From the NCBI GenBank assembly GCA_963580285.1, contig OY757019.1, positions 58,610,587-58,674,586 on the forward strand: 64,000 nucleotides of DNA, written 5' to 3'. Position 1 is the first letter of the stretch, and every line of letters begins with the position of its first letter. Positions 32,875-43,877 of this stretch are shown here, one piece after another. Under the pieces are notes generated by a model. The model saw only the letters and a program-made list of their open reading frames with translations, searched no databases and was not told the origin of the DNA. Both the position numbers and the translations under genes were made by a program. Source of the stretch: Lucinisca nassula. Lineage: Eukaryota; Mollusca; Bivalvia; Lucinida; Lucinidae.

Positions 32875-33244
32875 CTGAAACGGAAATTGTGGGTTTTTGT
32901 TTGAATTGAGGTTTAACGTTCCCGTCAAGACTATTTAGGTCAGTTTGGAGATGTTGCTTCCAATTTTGTGGGACACGACACTGAGGTGAAATGACTTCTC
33001 AAGCCCTATCGCGCAAAAAAAAAAAAACAACAACAAAAAAAACAACAAAAAAACAACAAAAAAAAAAACAAACAAACAGAAGGCTTATATGCGTTGGACG
33101 GTCTGACTCGCACCACTGGGCAGGCTTAGTCCTTCTAAGTGGTTTACTCATGAGTGGTCAGTTTCAGTTCTGCGTGGAAGCACCATGCAGCCCGATCTAT
33201 TTCTCCAAGCCCCGATAGGCGGGGACAGTACTGAAACTGAAATT
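32875..33244 (-). mobile_element. family D SINE, full length, with TSD
   Basis: Inverted relative to the neighbour 3 bp away. Flanking 14-mers: ctgaaacggaaatt (32875-32888) and ctgaaactgaaatt (33231-33244). An A-rich, CAA-rich insertion (33015-33079) interrupts the body. Confidence 0.9.
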
Positions 33245-34940
33245 ATGTTTACAGGTCTAATTAAAAATTAGTATGAAATATAAGTGGTTCGGAGTACCAG
33301 TACAAACAACCATTTTATACATGAGTCCATAAATAAATGTGAGCAATTCAGAAAATGTCCTTCAGTTGCGTAGAAAAACATCAGGAGAGATGCAAAACAC
33401 AGCTTAATTACAAGGTTAAAATTACGATCAAAGCCAGACCTGAGATTTGCTATACTAAACCCTATACTTGCTGAAAATATTTACTAGGTTTATAGAGTGC
33501 ATTTAGTTCCGGCAGAATGGTCTATGTTTTTCGACCAGATGCCCATGCTGTACCTTGCAATTACGCCTATACCCCTTGATTTCAATGCAAAGTGGTTTGT
33601 TTGGGTTAAGAGGGTTTCCTCAGTGAGATGATCTAAGGTCGAAATTGTATCATAAATATGCTATTGATCATACATATTTAAATTAATTCAAACTTTTAGG
33701 GCAAATAATGATAAACAACCACGCAAGCGATAGCAGAAGCATGCGAACTACTTCTTCTAGCGCATGGATACATATTTTGCATCCTGAACTGTGTTTTGTT
33801 GATACTTTAATAATTATTATAAAACATGATACTTATTTGTAAAAGTGATACGTGTGTATTGGGGTTTGAAGCAATAATTAGCTGTAGAGGCAGAAACAGT
33901 AATAAATGAAGATCAAAGCAAAACGGGAAGGTGTATTTATTTCTTAGTTTTACAAAATGCAACTAACTGACGAAGATCAAAATGTTGTGTATTAGCAGCC
34001 GTCTGGTTTAAAAACATTCAATTACTATCCGACGTTTGGGTTGAAATCGGACTACTGCCGTCGCCGACGAATAGATGTGAGTAAAGCAGTTTTATTTACT
34101 GGTTCTGGCCGTAAAATCTCCATTTCTGAAATTATTGGTTTTTGTGAACTGCACTGAAATGGCAATCGTTAGAGTTATACTCATGGGTGGGTCGATTTCA
34201 TATTTATGGTATAAACATAAAGGTTTTAGGCTCGTGCGAGCCATAATTTCGCATGATGGACAAAAATTATTGTTTTGCGACCTATAAGTCTTCAGGCACA
34301 ATTTATTGCTTCTTAGAACAGGCTTTAAAACTTTATAACCCTCGTAAAATCGAATTGCTTTACCCTGGAAGTAGGTCAGTGTTAGGGAAAATGCTCGCTT
34401 GAGGAACATGATTATCTACTAAACATCTTGTTTTGTACGCATTTTCCATGTGAATCGAATTTCTCTTCACATTAAAATCTGCATTTTAAGTCACGAGGGC
34501 AAAATCTGATTGCATTAATCGCAAGATAATGTATGGCTGTATACCTTTTTTATGGGCGAACGTTATGCGATTTTAATGCTCAATTTTGTCGTATAAATTC
34601 AAACTTCGGAGTCTGTTGGAAATAAAATGGAAATAACTCCAGTATTAAAAGACAATACATGTCCGATGTTCAAATAATATTCATTGAGAATCGAGTTTTG
34701 TCGGATTAAGGAGGAATTATAAGTAAACACGTCTGGAATAAGAAAACTGGAAATATTTCATTATTTTTCAAAACGTTGTTTACAGGGTACGCGACTAGAA
34801 CGAATAAATTCATCTGTATTTCCAAGAACTGTTTGTGGATAAAAAAAAATTGAAACTGGAATTTATGATCATAAACGTGTAGTTTGTAATTTTCAAACTG
34901 ATACGAACAACGCACGTTTAACCTTGAATCATGGGGTAAA
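33245..34940. other. 1.7 kb without recognised feature
   Basis: The longest repeat-poor stretch of the window. A 105-codon minus-strand frame (34092-34409) has no recognisable similarity, initiation context or splice context. Confidence 0.35.
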
Positions 34941-35206
34941 TATCATTTACCATTCATTCCACCTTTATCGCCGAAAAAAATGAAATTTTAGGATGAAAAA
35001 ATGTGATATTTCTCTTATTTCTGCTCAAAATACAGATTGTGGGCACTCGTTAGAACCGCCTCATCGAGGCGGTTCTAATGAGTACCCACAATCTATATTT
35101 TAGAGCAGAAATAAGAAAAATAAGGTATACCCCCGGAAACCCCAGTTTTATTATATAAAAGTGGTGTTCAAGGGGGTCAAAATTATATAGGCGTGTTTTC
35201 GTGATG
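34941..35206 (+). mobile_element. family B, full length except left terminus
   Basis: Hairpin core at about 35036-35098. Then 'agagcagaaataagaaaaat', 'gtatacccccggaaacccc' and the right terminus ataggcgtgttttcgtgatg. The left 15-20 bp are degraded. Confidence 0.85.
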
Positions 35207-35478
35207 TTAATTTAATTACATTTCCGTTGAAATCACCCGACAACATGCATCTTGTTTACTATTTTCCTCAGCAAAATACTTAATTTTTCTTTTCCTTTAT
35301 ATATGCATTTTTTTAACTTATTATTTGTGATGTAAAATGCATTTTTATGCATATTAGTTTATTCTAAAATTTGTAACAGATTCTCCATTGCGAAATTTTT
35401 GCTATGTCTTCAATGGCTAAAATTAACTTCGAGTATCATTTCGCAGTCCCCCTTGTCCACTGCAAAACTATGTGTAGA

Positions 35479-35481
35479 TAA

Positions 35482-35512
<31 letters not shown>

Positions 35513-35515
35513 ATT
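35479..35515. repeat. (AAAT)n microsatellite
   Basis: About nine AAAT units. A GTTT/CTTT-rich tract follows at 35575-35635. Confidence 0.9.
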
Positions 35516-35778
35516 TCGTTGAAAGAGACGCAAATGTAGTTTAAGTTTTAGTCTACTTACTCTGTCAGGCCTTTCTGTTTGTTTGTTTGTTTGTTGATTT
35601 GTTTGTTTCTTTCTTTCCTTCCTTTCTTTCTTTACTGTCATCAATATTGTGATGTTTATGAAAATATGAAACTAACACTGATTGATAAAAACTAACAAAA
35701 CTCTTTGGAAAATGCAGTTTAGAAGCGAAAAGTGAACTGATAGCGGAGAAAAAAATTATAGCCTTACGTTTTGTTCTC

Positions 35779-36098
35779 CATTAGGATAACTCGACTGTAC
35801 AAATGCATTGTAAATTTTACCGCTGAAACAAAAAAAAAAAAAAAAAAAAAAAAAAAACACGAAAATTGTAATAGGAAATATTGTGATATTTTTCTTATTG
35901 CTGCTCAAAATAAAATTTGGGGATAAAATTTGGGGATACTCTTTAGAACCGCCTCATCGAGGCGGTTCTTGCGAGTACCCACAATCTATATTTTAGAGAA
36001 GAAATACGAGAATAAGGTTTACCCCTGTAAACCAAAGTTTTACTGTATAAAACTTGGGTTCAAGGGGTCCAAAATTACATAGGCGCGTTTTCGTGATG
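35779..36098 (+). mobile_element. family B, full length
   Basis: Left 'cattaggataactcgactg', then 'aaatgcattgtaaattttac'. A 33-base A run (about 35827-35859) and a short duplication 'aaaatttggggata' precede the core (35938-35985). The right terminus is 'aggcgcgttttcgtgatg'. Confidence 0.85.
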
Positions 36099-36521
36099 TA
36101 TTTTCTCTTTGTTGTTGTGGCTACAGGTCTTATTCTGTTATGATTACCTTGCATATATAGCATTATATATTAACACAAACTCAGGTCTGGGCAAAAAGAA
36201 GAAAAAAAAAAAAAAAAAAAGGAAAGTGCCAAGCAAGCACTAAAACGTTGGATCGTTGCCTTCCCTGCTATTTTGAAACAACTTTGAAAATGATTCAACG
36301 TTGGTTCAACGTTGAGTAAACGTTATGTACCTGCAGTGTAAGCACAATCACGATAAAGACAATACAGTGACAATGCGAGGTTGTTTTGAAGAAAAAAACA
36401 ACAACATGAAGTCTAGTTTTAGAATAAATATTTTCGCGGACATGCAAATGTTGCGGAGTCAGTCGATCACATTTCCGCAGTTCTATAGTTATCTAAATTC
36501 TAACACGTTGATACATAACAA
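36099..36521. other. unassigned sequence
   Basis: Contains an A run (36199-36220) and a local repeat of 'caacgttg' (36290-36325). No gene was recognised. Confidence 0.35.
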
Positions 36522-36731
36522 TATAGTAAAATTCCTATATTAAGACCAACTTTGGGACTGTTCAAAAGTTATCTTTAAGACCACTTTTGAACAGTCCCAA
36601 AGGTGGTCCATGGCCAGAGGACACTGTATGCAGACAACACAAAGAAAGAATAAGTGCACCCTTCAAAATAAGCTTTTTAAACCAGAATTAGTCTAAATTT
36701 AAGGTGGTCTTAATAGCGCAATTTCACTGTA
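36522..36731 (-). mobile_element. family C MITE, TA-flanked
   Basis: TIR of the form (c/t)agtaaaattcctatattaag versus 'cttaatagcgcaatttcactg', with TA at both ends. An off-centre hairpin 'gaccacttttgaacagtccc' lies near the left end. About 206 bp, non-coding; TA target and TIR suggest Tc1/mariner-driven mobility. Confidence 0.85.
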
Positions 36732-37307
36732 GTGTCTATGTATGCTTGAAACATGTTTGGTGTTAAGTTCTGAAAATGTGTTCCAATAGTTTTAATTTTT
36801 AATTTATCGTCACCCTAGACTGTATTTTCCTGTCTTACTGAATCGTGAAAATTGATGTTTTTAACACAAAATCATATATCACCCGATATGACAACGTGTC
36901 TCAAATTTGTTCGTATTCTAATGATTATTTATAGCATTTACCCTTAGAGGACCTAGCAAAATCAGCGCAAATGACTTTCTTTTTTTTTCTCTCTCTCTTT
37001 TTTTCCCCTAGAAATTCAGGCCTGAGTTTTCATTAGAATCGTCTGGTAGAAGATTCACATTAAACGTTTGACGTTTTTTTTTTCTCTCTGGCAAAAAATG
37101 ATAAGTAGGAAATACATAAAAATGTCGTCTGCTGTGACACTTTCAGGGTTCATAGAGCTATTAATAATACATATTCCGGTAGCATGAATTTGTTGATGTC
37201 AATATGATTTTAATACTTATTAATTGTTGAACTATAAAATAATCCCAGTAGCATTTTAACTGAATAATGCAAGATATTTATACATATTTATATAATGCCA
37301 AAAAAAA
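36732..37307. other. unassigned AT-rich sequence
   Basis: No feature was recognised. Confidence 0.35.
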
Positions 37308-37375
37308 TTAAATAAATAAAATAAATAAATAAATAAATAAATTAAAAAAAAATAAATAAATAATAAATTAATTTA
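37308..37375. repeat. (AAAT)n-rich low-complexity tract
   Basis: Imperfect AAAT repeats with A runs. Confidence 0.85.
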
Positions 37376-37395
37376 TTTATCTATTCATATATTTC

Positions 37396-37575
37396 GAAGA
37401 GACCCTTGTGTAGTTTTTGTAGAACCGCCTCAATGAGGCGGTTCTAATGAGTACGCATAATCTATATTGTTGAGCAAAAAAAAATAAAAAAAAAAATCAC
37501 ATTTTTTCATCTTAAATTTTCGTTTTTCGGCGGATAAAATTTTAAATGTATTTGTAATGGGAGGTTTTCGTAATG
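37396..37575 (-). mobile_element. family B, left half plus core
   Basis: Core 'gtagaaccgcctcaatgagg', then 'atcttaaattttcgtttttc', 'ggcggataaaattttaaatg' and terminus 'gggaggttttcgtaatg'. The side with the 'gtttacccctgtaaacccc' block is missing. Confidence 0.75.
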
Positions 37576-37701
37576 TTTTTTTTTTTCTTTTCTCTCTTAA
37601 AAATGATAAAAAAGAGAAACTAAATACATGTAATTAAAAAAAATGTTTATAAGTCACTGTGATAAACACCCCTGTGTTTACAGAGGTTTTATTATTAATG
37701 A

Positions 37702-37790
37702 TTAAAACATAAGTTGTGGGTACTCTTTAGAACCGTCTCAATAACAAAACACACATTTTGTGCACTATGTCGCAGGGATGAAGTTATGAA
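37702..37790 (+). mobile_element. family B' fragment
   Basis: 'cataagttgtgggtactctt' and 'agaaccgtctcaataac', then 'gtgcactatgtcgcaggg', which resembles the end of the element at 4082-4211. Confidence 0.4.
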
Positions 37791-37810
37791 GTTATGAAGA
37801 AATATCCGTA

Positions 37811-38060
37811 CATCACGAAAACAAGCCTATTCCAATATTTTTTAAATTTTACCACCACAAAATGGTGATTTTCGTATAAAAATAGCTGGTATTTTTCACA
37901 TTTCTGTTCAATAGATTGGAGAGGCGGTGCCATCGAACACCCACAACTTATGTTTTTGAGCAGAAATATGAAAAATAATGTATGCCCCTGAAAACTCGAG
38001 TTTTACTATATAGAAGTGGTGTCTATGGGGATGTAAGCAAGTCAGGCGCGTGTCAGTTGA
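37811..38060 (+). mobile_element. family B-related element, diverged
   Basis: Left terminus 'catcacgaaaacaagcctat', 'aattttaccaccacaaaatg', damaged core, 'gagcagaaatatgaaaaata', 'actcgagttttactatatag', and right end 'caggcgcgtgtcagttga'. Confidence 0.7.
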
Positions 38061-38181
38061 CAGATTTATGCAATAATGTTTTGCTTTATGAAAATGGCTT
38101 TGCCATCGGGAAATTTTCTGCGGCAGCGCAGAAACATAAACTATAAAATAAAATCACATCACAAATAAAACACTTTTCAAA

Positions 38182-38389
38182 TACAGTGAAATTCCGCTAT
38201 TAAGACCTCCTAAAATTAAGACTAATTTTGCTATAAAAAGCTTATTTGGAAGTCTTTACTTAATTTTTCTGTGGGATATCTGCCCATGGTGTCCTCTGGT
38301 CATGGGCCACCTTTCGGGCTGTGCAAAAGTGGTCTTAAAGACCACTTTTGAACACCCAAAGGTGGTCATAATATAGGAATTTTACTGTA
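38182..38389 (+). mobile_element. family C MITE, TA-flanked
   Basis: Element 38184-38387, TIRs cagtgaaattccgctattaa and its partner ending 'aggaattttactg', TA on both sides. The hairpin 'aaaagtggtcttaaagacca' lies near the right end, opposite to the copies at 36522 and 63595, so it is in the other orientation. Confidence 0.9.
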
Positions 38390-39006
38390 ACATAAAACGG
38401 CAAAGACATGATATACGCATGACTATTTACTATTTACTTTTCCCAGATACAGAACTATTGACTGCGTTTTTGTTTGCTTTCCATACTTTTGTCCAGTAGA
38501 TATACAAAGGCTTGGTGCAACCACCGTTGTGGACGCATAAAACCAATCTATGTCTACATTATTTCGACGTTTAACTTCCCGTTTCCAGTTTAAATTTAAT
38601 TTTTAATTTATTTATTGATTTGATTGTATGTTTGTCTGTTTGTTTGTTTGTTTATTTGCTTGTCTGTTTGTATTTATTTACAACCGTTCCTTAACATTAA
38701 ATAAAGCAATATATAACTCATAACAAATATCTGTGACAAAATAAATGTCTACTGTTTAAACATTTAACTTGATAGGAGTTTTAGATAAATACATGTATAT
38801 AAATCATGTACAGTGGAGGTAGGTTCATAATATGTGACAACAAACGCATGTTTACCTAGAAAGAGAAAACACAATACTGGATGTACTTCATTCTTACTCT
38901 TGCATTTAAGGCGGTCGCAGAAAACTCGAAATGCAAACAAAAGAAAATAGAAAGAAAACTTAAATTTATTTATTTATTTGAAGACGGTAAAGAGGAATGA
39001 AAAATA
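38390..39006. other. unassigned sequence
   Basis: Contains GTTT and ATTT-rich patches at 38600-38690. No gene was recognised. Confidence 0.35.
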
Positions 39007-39236
39007 TTAACCCAATGCATGCGGGACATCCCTAAAGGGGTACCTTGGCAAATAGTGCAGGCCCAGATCAGACGCCGCAGAACGCGGCGTCTGACCAGGG
39101 CCTGCACTATTTGCTTAACGAATTTTCCTCCAAAAAGTAGAACCAAAACGAAAAATAGGCCTGCCACCTCTTATATGGCAAATGAGCTTGTCCAACATAC
39201 AGCAATGGAAGAGTCCACTAGTATACAATGGGTTAA
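39007..39236. mobile_element. family N hairpin MITE, TTAA-flanked
   Basis: TTAA at 39007-39010 and 39233-39236, short inverted ends (cccaatg and caatggg). A 67-nt palindrome at 39048-39114 has outer stem 'gcaaatagtgcaggccc' and inner stem 'cagacgccgc'. The right flank includes 'gagtccactagtatacaatg', a phrase I associate with bivalve repeats. Non-coding. Confidence 0.85.
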
Positions 39237-39447
39237 CAATTTAACAAGTTCATATAAGCGATGCCATTGTTTAGTTTAGTTAAATATTATTTTACATGTA
39301 TATTGCTTGAAATGAAGCAAAGGGGTCGGGCTACAAGTTCTCACAGCTTAAAGTCGAAACTTTAGAAAGAAAGTGTTTGTTTATGGGCAGTACTGAAGAG
39401 CTCCTTCTAGAGACACTCTCTGCGTTCCATTCTTCCTTTACATGTTT

Positions 39448-39798
39448 CAGAATTCCATCAGGACATTTTCTTAGAATTCCATCAGGACATTTTTTTTTTT
39501 AGAATTCCATCAGGACATTTTCTTAGAATTCCATCAGGACATTTTTTTAGAATTCCATCAGGACATTTTCTTAGAATTCCATCAGGACATTTTTTTTAGA
39601 ATTAAATCAGGACATTTTATTAGAATTCCATCAGGACATTTTTTTTTTTTTTTTTTTTAGAATTCCATCAGGACATTTTCTTAGAATTCCATCAGGACAT
39701 TTTTTTTTTTAGAATTCCATCAGGACATTTTCTTAGAATTCCATCAGGACATTTTTTTTTAGAATTCCATCAGGACATTTTCTTAGAATTCCATCAGG
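39448..39798 (+). repeat. 24 bp minisatellite, 14 units, alternating spacers
   Basis: The unit is agaattccatcaggacattt plus a T-rich spacer. Fourteen units are countable, the last truncated at 'ccatcag'. Odd-numbered units end in TTTTC (unit 7: TTTTA) and even-numbered in a pure T run of 7-20. The array is therefore built from 2-unit (dimer) repeats. It is bordered by an acceptor-like 'tacatgtttcag' and a donor-like CAG|GTAAGC. Confidence 0.95.
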
Positions 39799-39882
39799 TA
39801 AGCAAGGCGGAATCACCATGTAAACAAGGCAGTATAATTAAATCTTGGCGAAAACAGAAATATATTTGTTGAAAAAAAAAAT

Positions 39883-40042
39883 CATCACGAAAACCCGCCT
39901 ATACAAATGCGTTGTAAATTTTACCTCCAAAAACAATGAAAATTTTAAGATGAAAAATAAGGTTTACCCCTGTAAATCCCAGTTTTAATATATAAAAGTG
40001 GGGTTCGAGCGGTCAAAATTATATAAGCATGTTTCCGTGATG
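39883..40042 (+). mobile_element. family B lacking the hairpin core, 160 bp
   Basis: Both termini are clear (catcacgaaaacccgcctat and ataagcatgtttccgtgatg). The left inner block (aattttaagatgaaaaataa) is joined directly to 'ggtttacccctgtaaatccc'. The entire central palindrome is missing. 'aaaaat' flanks both sides. Confidence 0.9.
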
Positions 40043-40169
40043 AAAAATACATAACATTAGTTTCTGGCAAATACAAAATCTACATCTACCCCTTCCCCAC
40101 ACCCACTCCCATTTTTTTTTCAGCAGAAATGCCGCTTTCTTAGAGAATAGTTAACCCTTTGACCACGTT

Positions 40170-40232
40170 CTGATATCGGTTCGAGAAAGTGAAATAATCT
40201 TGAAATGGCCGTAAAAAGTACACCTTGACCAC
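40170..40232 (+). mobile_element. family T SINE, 3'-end fragment
   Basis: 'gtgaaataatcttgaaatgg' and 'ccgtaaaa' match the 3' end of the tRNA-headed SINE at 56322-56570. Confidence 0.6.
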
Positions 40233-40242
40233 TAACACCGCT

Positions 40243-40471
40243 TTTTGTTTGTTTAAAGTTTAACGTCCACGCCAACACAGTATAGGTCATATTGGAGACG
40301 TTGCTTCCAATTTTGCGGAACTTGTACCCGACATTGAGATGAAATGACATCTCAAGCCCTGTCGCCCAATGAAACCAATATGGTTTATAAGCGTTTTACC
40401 AGTACTCGTGTGCGTTTGGTTTCAGCTCTGCGTGCAATCATCATGCCTCTAAGCCCCTATGGGCGGGGGCC
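40243..40471 (-). mobile_element. family D SINE, internally deleted
   Basis: Tail 'gtttaacgtccacgccaaca' through 'ctcaagccctgtcgcccaat' to 'gcccctatgggcgggggcc'. The 'gcatggacggtccgac...ctaagcggtt' block is shortened. Confidence 0.8.
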
Positions 40472-40837
40472 AAGCTGTTGTCATTTATCATGGCTTCTAT
40501 TATATTAACGCTCCGCATGCAGTTGGTATTTTTTCAGCGGACGCCATTTTCACACATTTCCCAAATTGTCCCAGAAAAGAGGATTTGACATTTCATGCGA
40601 ATTGTCTCCAGAGACAATTTGTATGAGATGTCATATCCTGCTTTCTAGCAAAAAAATAATAAAAATTTGTCATCTGCGGAATAAGCCTAGAGTTGTAAAG
40701 TTTAAGTAACATTCTCTTCCTATCTCTGTCTTCAGAAACTCACGCACATCAGTGCATGCTTGCATGCCACTATGAAATCTCTCTTTTCTAAGAAACTTTT
40801 GGAGAAGGTTGTCTTATTAATGGTCCAAAAAGATTGT
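40472..40837. other. unassigned; one local hairpin
   Basis: 'gacatttcatgcgaattgtctccagagacaatttgtatgagatgtc' region (40587-40632) forms a fairly good hairpin of about 20 bp arms. No other feature was recognised. Confidence 0.45.
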
Positions 40838-41133
40838 TTTGTTTGCTTGATTTGCGGTTTAACGTCCCCGTCAACACTGTAAAGGTCATTTTGGAGACGT
40901 TGCTTCCAATTTTGTGGGACTTTTACCCGACATTGAGATGAAACGACTTCTCAAGCCCTGCCGCCCAATGAAACCAATAGGGTTAATAAGCACGGATGGT
41001 CCGACCAGCGTCGCATTGCCTGGACAGGCTTAGATCCTCTAAGCGGTTTACGTGTACTCGTGTGAGGTCGGTTTTAGGTCTGCGTGAAAGCATCATGGAG
41101 CCCATCTATTTCTTCAAGCTCCGATGGGCGGGG
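40838..41133 (-). mobile_element. family D SINE, full length
   Basis: All D blocks are present, from 'gtttaacgtccccgtcaaca' to 'ccgatgggcgggggc'. A 7-mer agattgt occurs on both flanks (possible short TSD). Confidence 0.85.
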
Positions 41134-41162
41134 GCTATCACATAGATTGTGAGAACCAGTTT

Positions 41163-41404
41163 AAGGGAATGGGAACACCTAGTATATTTTCCGCCATTTT
41201 TCAAAGAGAGCCAACTTTTGGGACTTCCTGTTCACTTTTCTATAGGATCAGTCCCACCGAAAAAGGGGTCTACTCTTATAGGAAAGAATTTGCTACTCAG
41301 GAGCAAATATTTTCCTTTAAGAGTTGATCCCAACTGACATGGGAGACAAAAATAATTTGTAGGAGTTGCCCGCCGCCCCTGAAGGTGTATTCATTCCCCT
41401 TAAA
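41163..41404 (+). repeat. family J dispersed repeat
   Basis: 'gggaacacct', 'gggacttcctgttc', 'gaaaaaggggtctactctta', 'aggagcaaatattttccttt', 'tgggagacaaaaat'. The same order occurs at 60476-60717. The central part forms a hairpin ('aaaggaaag...tttgct' with 'agcaaa...cctttaa'). Two overlapping open frames here are incidental. Confidence 0.65.
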
Positions 41405-41701
41405 CTGCCCCTCGGGCCCATCAAAGCTGTCTGATCTAATGGCAATGAAAATAAAAAAAATACACACCGCACTCTGACGTCACAATGACAATAAAAGCGT
41501 TGCTATAAATAACTGTTTCCTGGATTTTGTACAAGTCAGTGATAGTCACGTGGACAACAGCAACGTAATTCTTTTGCGCTCAGTAACTTTGATACGATTG
41601 AACCAAATAGCAAAAAATAGGCATGCTCACAACTCACGTTCACATTTCAGCCTGACTCTCCATGGCAAAATACACAAGGTAATCGACAGGCAAGCGTTTC
41701 A

Positions 41702-41704
<3 letters not shown>

Positions 41705-41752
<48 letters not shown>
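41705..41752. repeat. (CT)n microsatellite
   Basis: An uninterrupted tract of about 24 TC units. Confidence 0.95.
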
Positions 41753-41754
<2 letters not shown>

Positions 41755-41828
41755 GTTGGCGGTTTTGTGCCCGGGGTTGGTGGATGGGTTTGCCTCGGCA
41801 AGGTGTTTGGAGCGTTAGGGAGAAGGGA

Positions 41829-41864
41829 ATAAATAAATAAATATATAAATAAATAAATAAATAA
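41829..41864. repeat. (AAAT)n microsatellite
   Basis: AAAT repeats with one ATAT interruption. Confidence 0.9.
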
Positions 41865-42194
41865 AGTGATACCAAAAAGCCATGAGGATGCCTTTTTCTT
41901 GAAATTATCAAAATACTCAGCAAATGTTTGCTCACACACGACGAAACGAATCTAAGGTAAGTAGGTAATTTAAACAATACTCATAAATAAGTCAGCTTTC
42001 AACCACAGACATGTCTCAGGGTGTGTGCACTGACGATCAACCACCATACTTGAAATATGCACCAGGAATCAGCCCATTTAGACTGCTCTCCGACGGTGAA
42101 AACTGCTTTTGAAGTTAACAGATTCCTTTGCACTAGTGGTTACTTTCCAATTTTGCTACCTGTATTTGCAATATGCATGATTATTTGGGGGAAA

Positions 42195-43126
42195 TGGTTA
42201 TTCAGCCAGTTGCAACAAACAAGAGGCCCACGCCCACTTCGCTCACCAGAGGTCATGTGCTTTATACCATATACAAGCTTGGTGCTGATCTTGGTCATGT
42301 GACAACAATCCCACGAATAACTTTTCATTGCCTCATCCCATAGAGGCTTTCATGCAATAGAGAAAAAGATAAAATACTGAATCTGGGCCATCCAAGACAA
42401 AGGTCAGTAATGACCTTGATCTTTGGAATTGATTAACTTCCATTCAGCTGATTGCAAATAATATTTCTGATGCGATAGCCTACCCTGCAATCAGTAAAAT
42501 CCACTCTTGCCTTTTTCCATACAAATATCTAAGGTCAACCAAAGGTCATTATTTGAACAAATTTGGTAGAACCCGAGTCGTCCCCGATACTACATACCAA
42601 ATTTCAAGGTCATCGCCCGTTTGGTTCCCGACTAAACATTTCACCATATATGGGCATGGCGGCCATATTGGTCATTTGACCCAGTCCTTACGAAAACATT
42701 TCATTCCCCCTACCCATAGAGGCTCCACATGCAATTTGGTTTCAACCAAACCACCTGTTTAAGTGGAGATGAAGATAAAAAAAAAACTGAATCTGAGGCA
42801 TCCAGGATGACATTGACCTTTTGGAATTGATAAACTTCCATTCAGCTGACTACACATATCATTTCTGATGCCACAGGCTACCATCCAATATTTTGCCTTT
42901 TTCCATATAATGTCTGAGTTACCAGATTTGACCTTGACATAAAAAGGTCAAGTTCAACCAAAGGTCATCATTTGAATGAACTTGGTAGGGCCCGAGTCCC
43001 TGATGATGCATACCATATTTTAAGGTCATCGGATATTTGGTTCTTAAGAAGAATATTTTAAAGGTTTTTACCATATATGGGCATGGCGGCCATACTGGTC
43101 ATGTGACCCAGTCCTTACGAACACGT
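42195..43126 (+). repeat. family H, two imperfect tandem units of about 420 bp
   Basis: 'ttggaattgat(t/a)aacttcca' occurs at 42423 and 42831, 'aaggtcat(t/c)atttgaa' follows in both, and 'accatatatgggcatggcgg' at 42643 and 43070. The second phrase also appears at 54634. Rich in 'accttgacct' or 'aaggtca' motifs. I associate this repeat type with bivalve genomes. Confidence 0.8.
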
Positions 43127-43455
43127 TTTCAAGGTGGATGTCCTTGTGCTCATGCATTACTCTCGCCTCGGTTCCATCCACATCAGCCCAGTTGTCTCAG
43201 CCGTGGCCCTCGGATAGCCTATAAGTCTAGGTGGAACCATCAGTTTAATTACTTCATTGGAAACGAATCGAGGGTTACAATCTCACTTTGGAACTAAAGT
43301 CCCCTAATAACTTTACCGCTTACCGTCTCAAGGCGATTGTTGGTTTGCAGTGTGTTTTGTGTTCGCGTGTTTCTGTGCCTTGGAATAGATGTGTTCATGA
43401 CTTTTCTTTCTGTTTTGTATAGCAAAATCTGTAAATATTTTGGAGTTTCAGACCA
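43127..43455. other. unassigned sequence
   Basis: No gene or known repeat. Antiparallel short frames at 43294-43561 lack similarity. Confidence 0.35.
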
Positions 43456-43664
43456 TAATACAGTAAAACTTCGATGTCTCGAAAATGGGCGTGGTTCTAG
43501 CACGTTCTTAAGTCCACAGGAAAACTTTTCCAAAATTGCAGATGTATTGGGGATGATTTAGGTACATTTTTCTTTTATAGCTTAAAATGTATGTTTTTTT
43601 TTTGTTTGTTTCTTTTGTATTCATAAGAATCGCCTCTGGGGCGATTCCTATGACTACACACTAT
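43456..43664 (+). mobile_element. family M MITE, left part with hairpin
   Basis: Left end 'tacagtaaaacttcgatgtc', then 'tcgaaaatgggcg'. At 43620-43655 the small hairpin 'cataagaatcgcctctgggg' with 'cgattcctatgac' corresponds to the hairpin inside the complete M copy at 43988-44333. Confidence 0.6.
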
Positions 43665-43733
43665 ATTGATTGATTGTTTGGGTTTTAACGACAAGTCACC
43701 CGGTTTGGGTCATTTTTTTATCGTCTCCATGAG

Positions 43734-43877
43734 TGTGTTTGAGTTTTACGTCCCACCAACAGCTAAGGTCATATGGATACGGGTCCTCGGTTTAAAGACT
43801 GGAGAAGCCCGGTATCGAACCCAGGACCCCTGTTTTATGAGGCGGGTAGCTTATCCACTACACCACAGAGTCTTCTA
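43734..43877 (-). mobile_element. tRNA-derived SINE, family G, nested in F
   Basis: On the minus strand the head 'gtggtgtagtggataagcta' and 'gggttcgataccgggcttct' (B box) is followed by 'ccatatgaccttagctgttg' and 'gacgtaaaactcaaacacac'. Flanking 13-mers tcgtctccatgag (43721-43733) and tcatcttcatgag (43878-43890) are a slightly diverged TSD. Confidence 0.85.

Noticed and set aside
34092..34409. 105-codon minus-strand frame in repeat-free DNA
   Set aside because: No recognisable family, no supporting splice or start signals; the length is within chance for AT-rich DNA of this size.
39448..39798. CRISPR-like repeat array
   Set aside because: Spacers are only T runs or TTTTC with no unique sequence, and the context is eukaryotic. 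It is a minisatellite.
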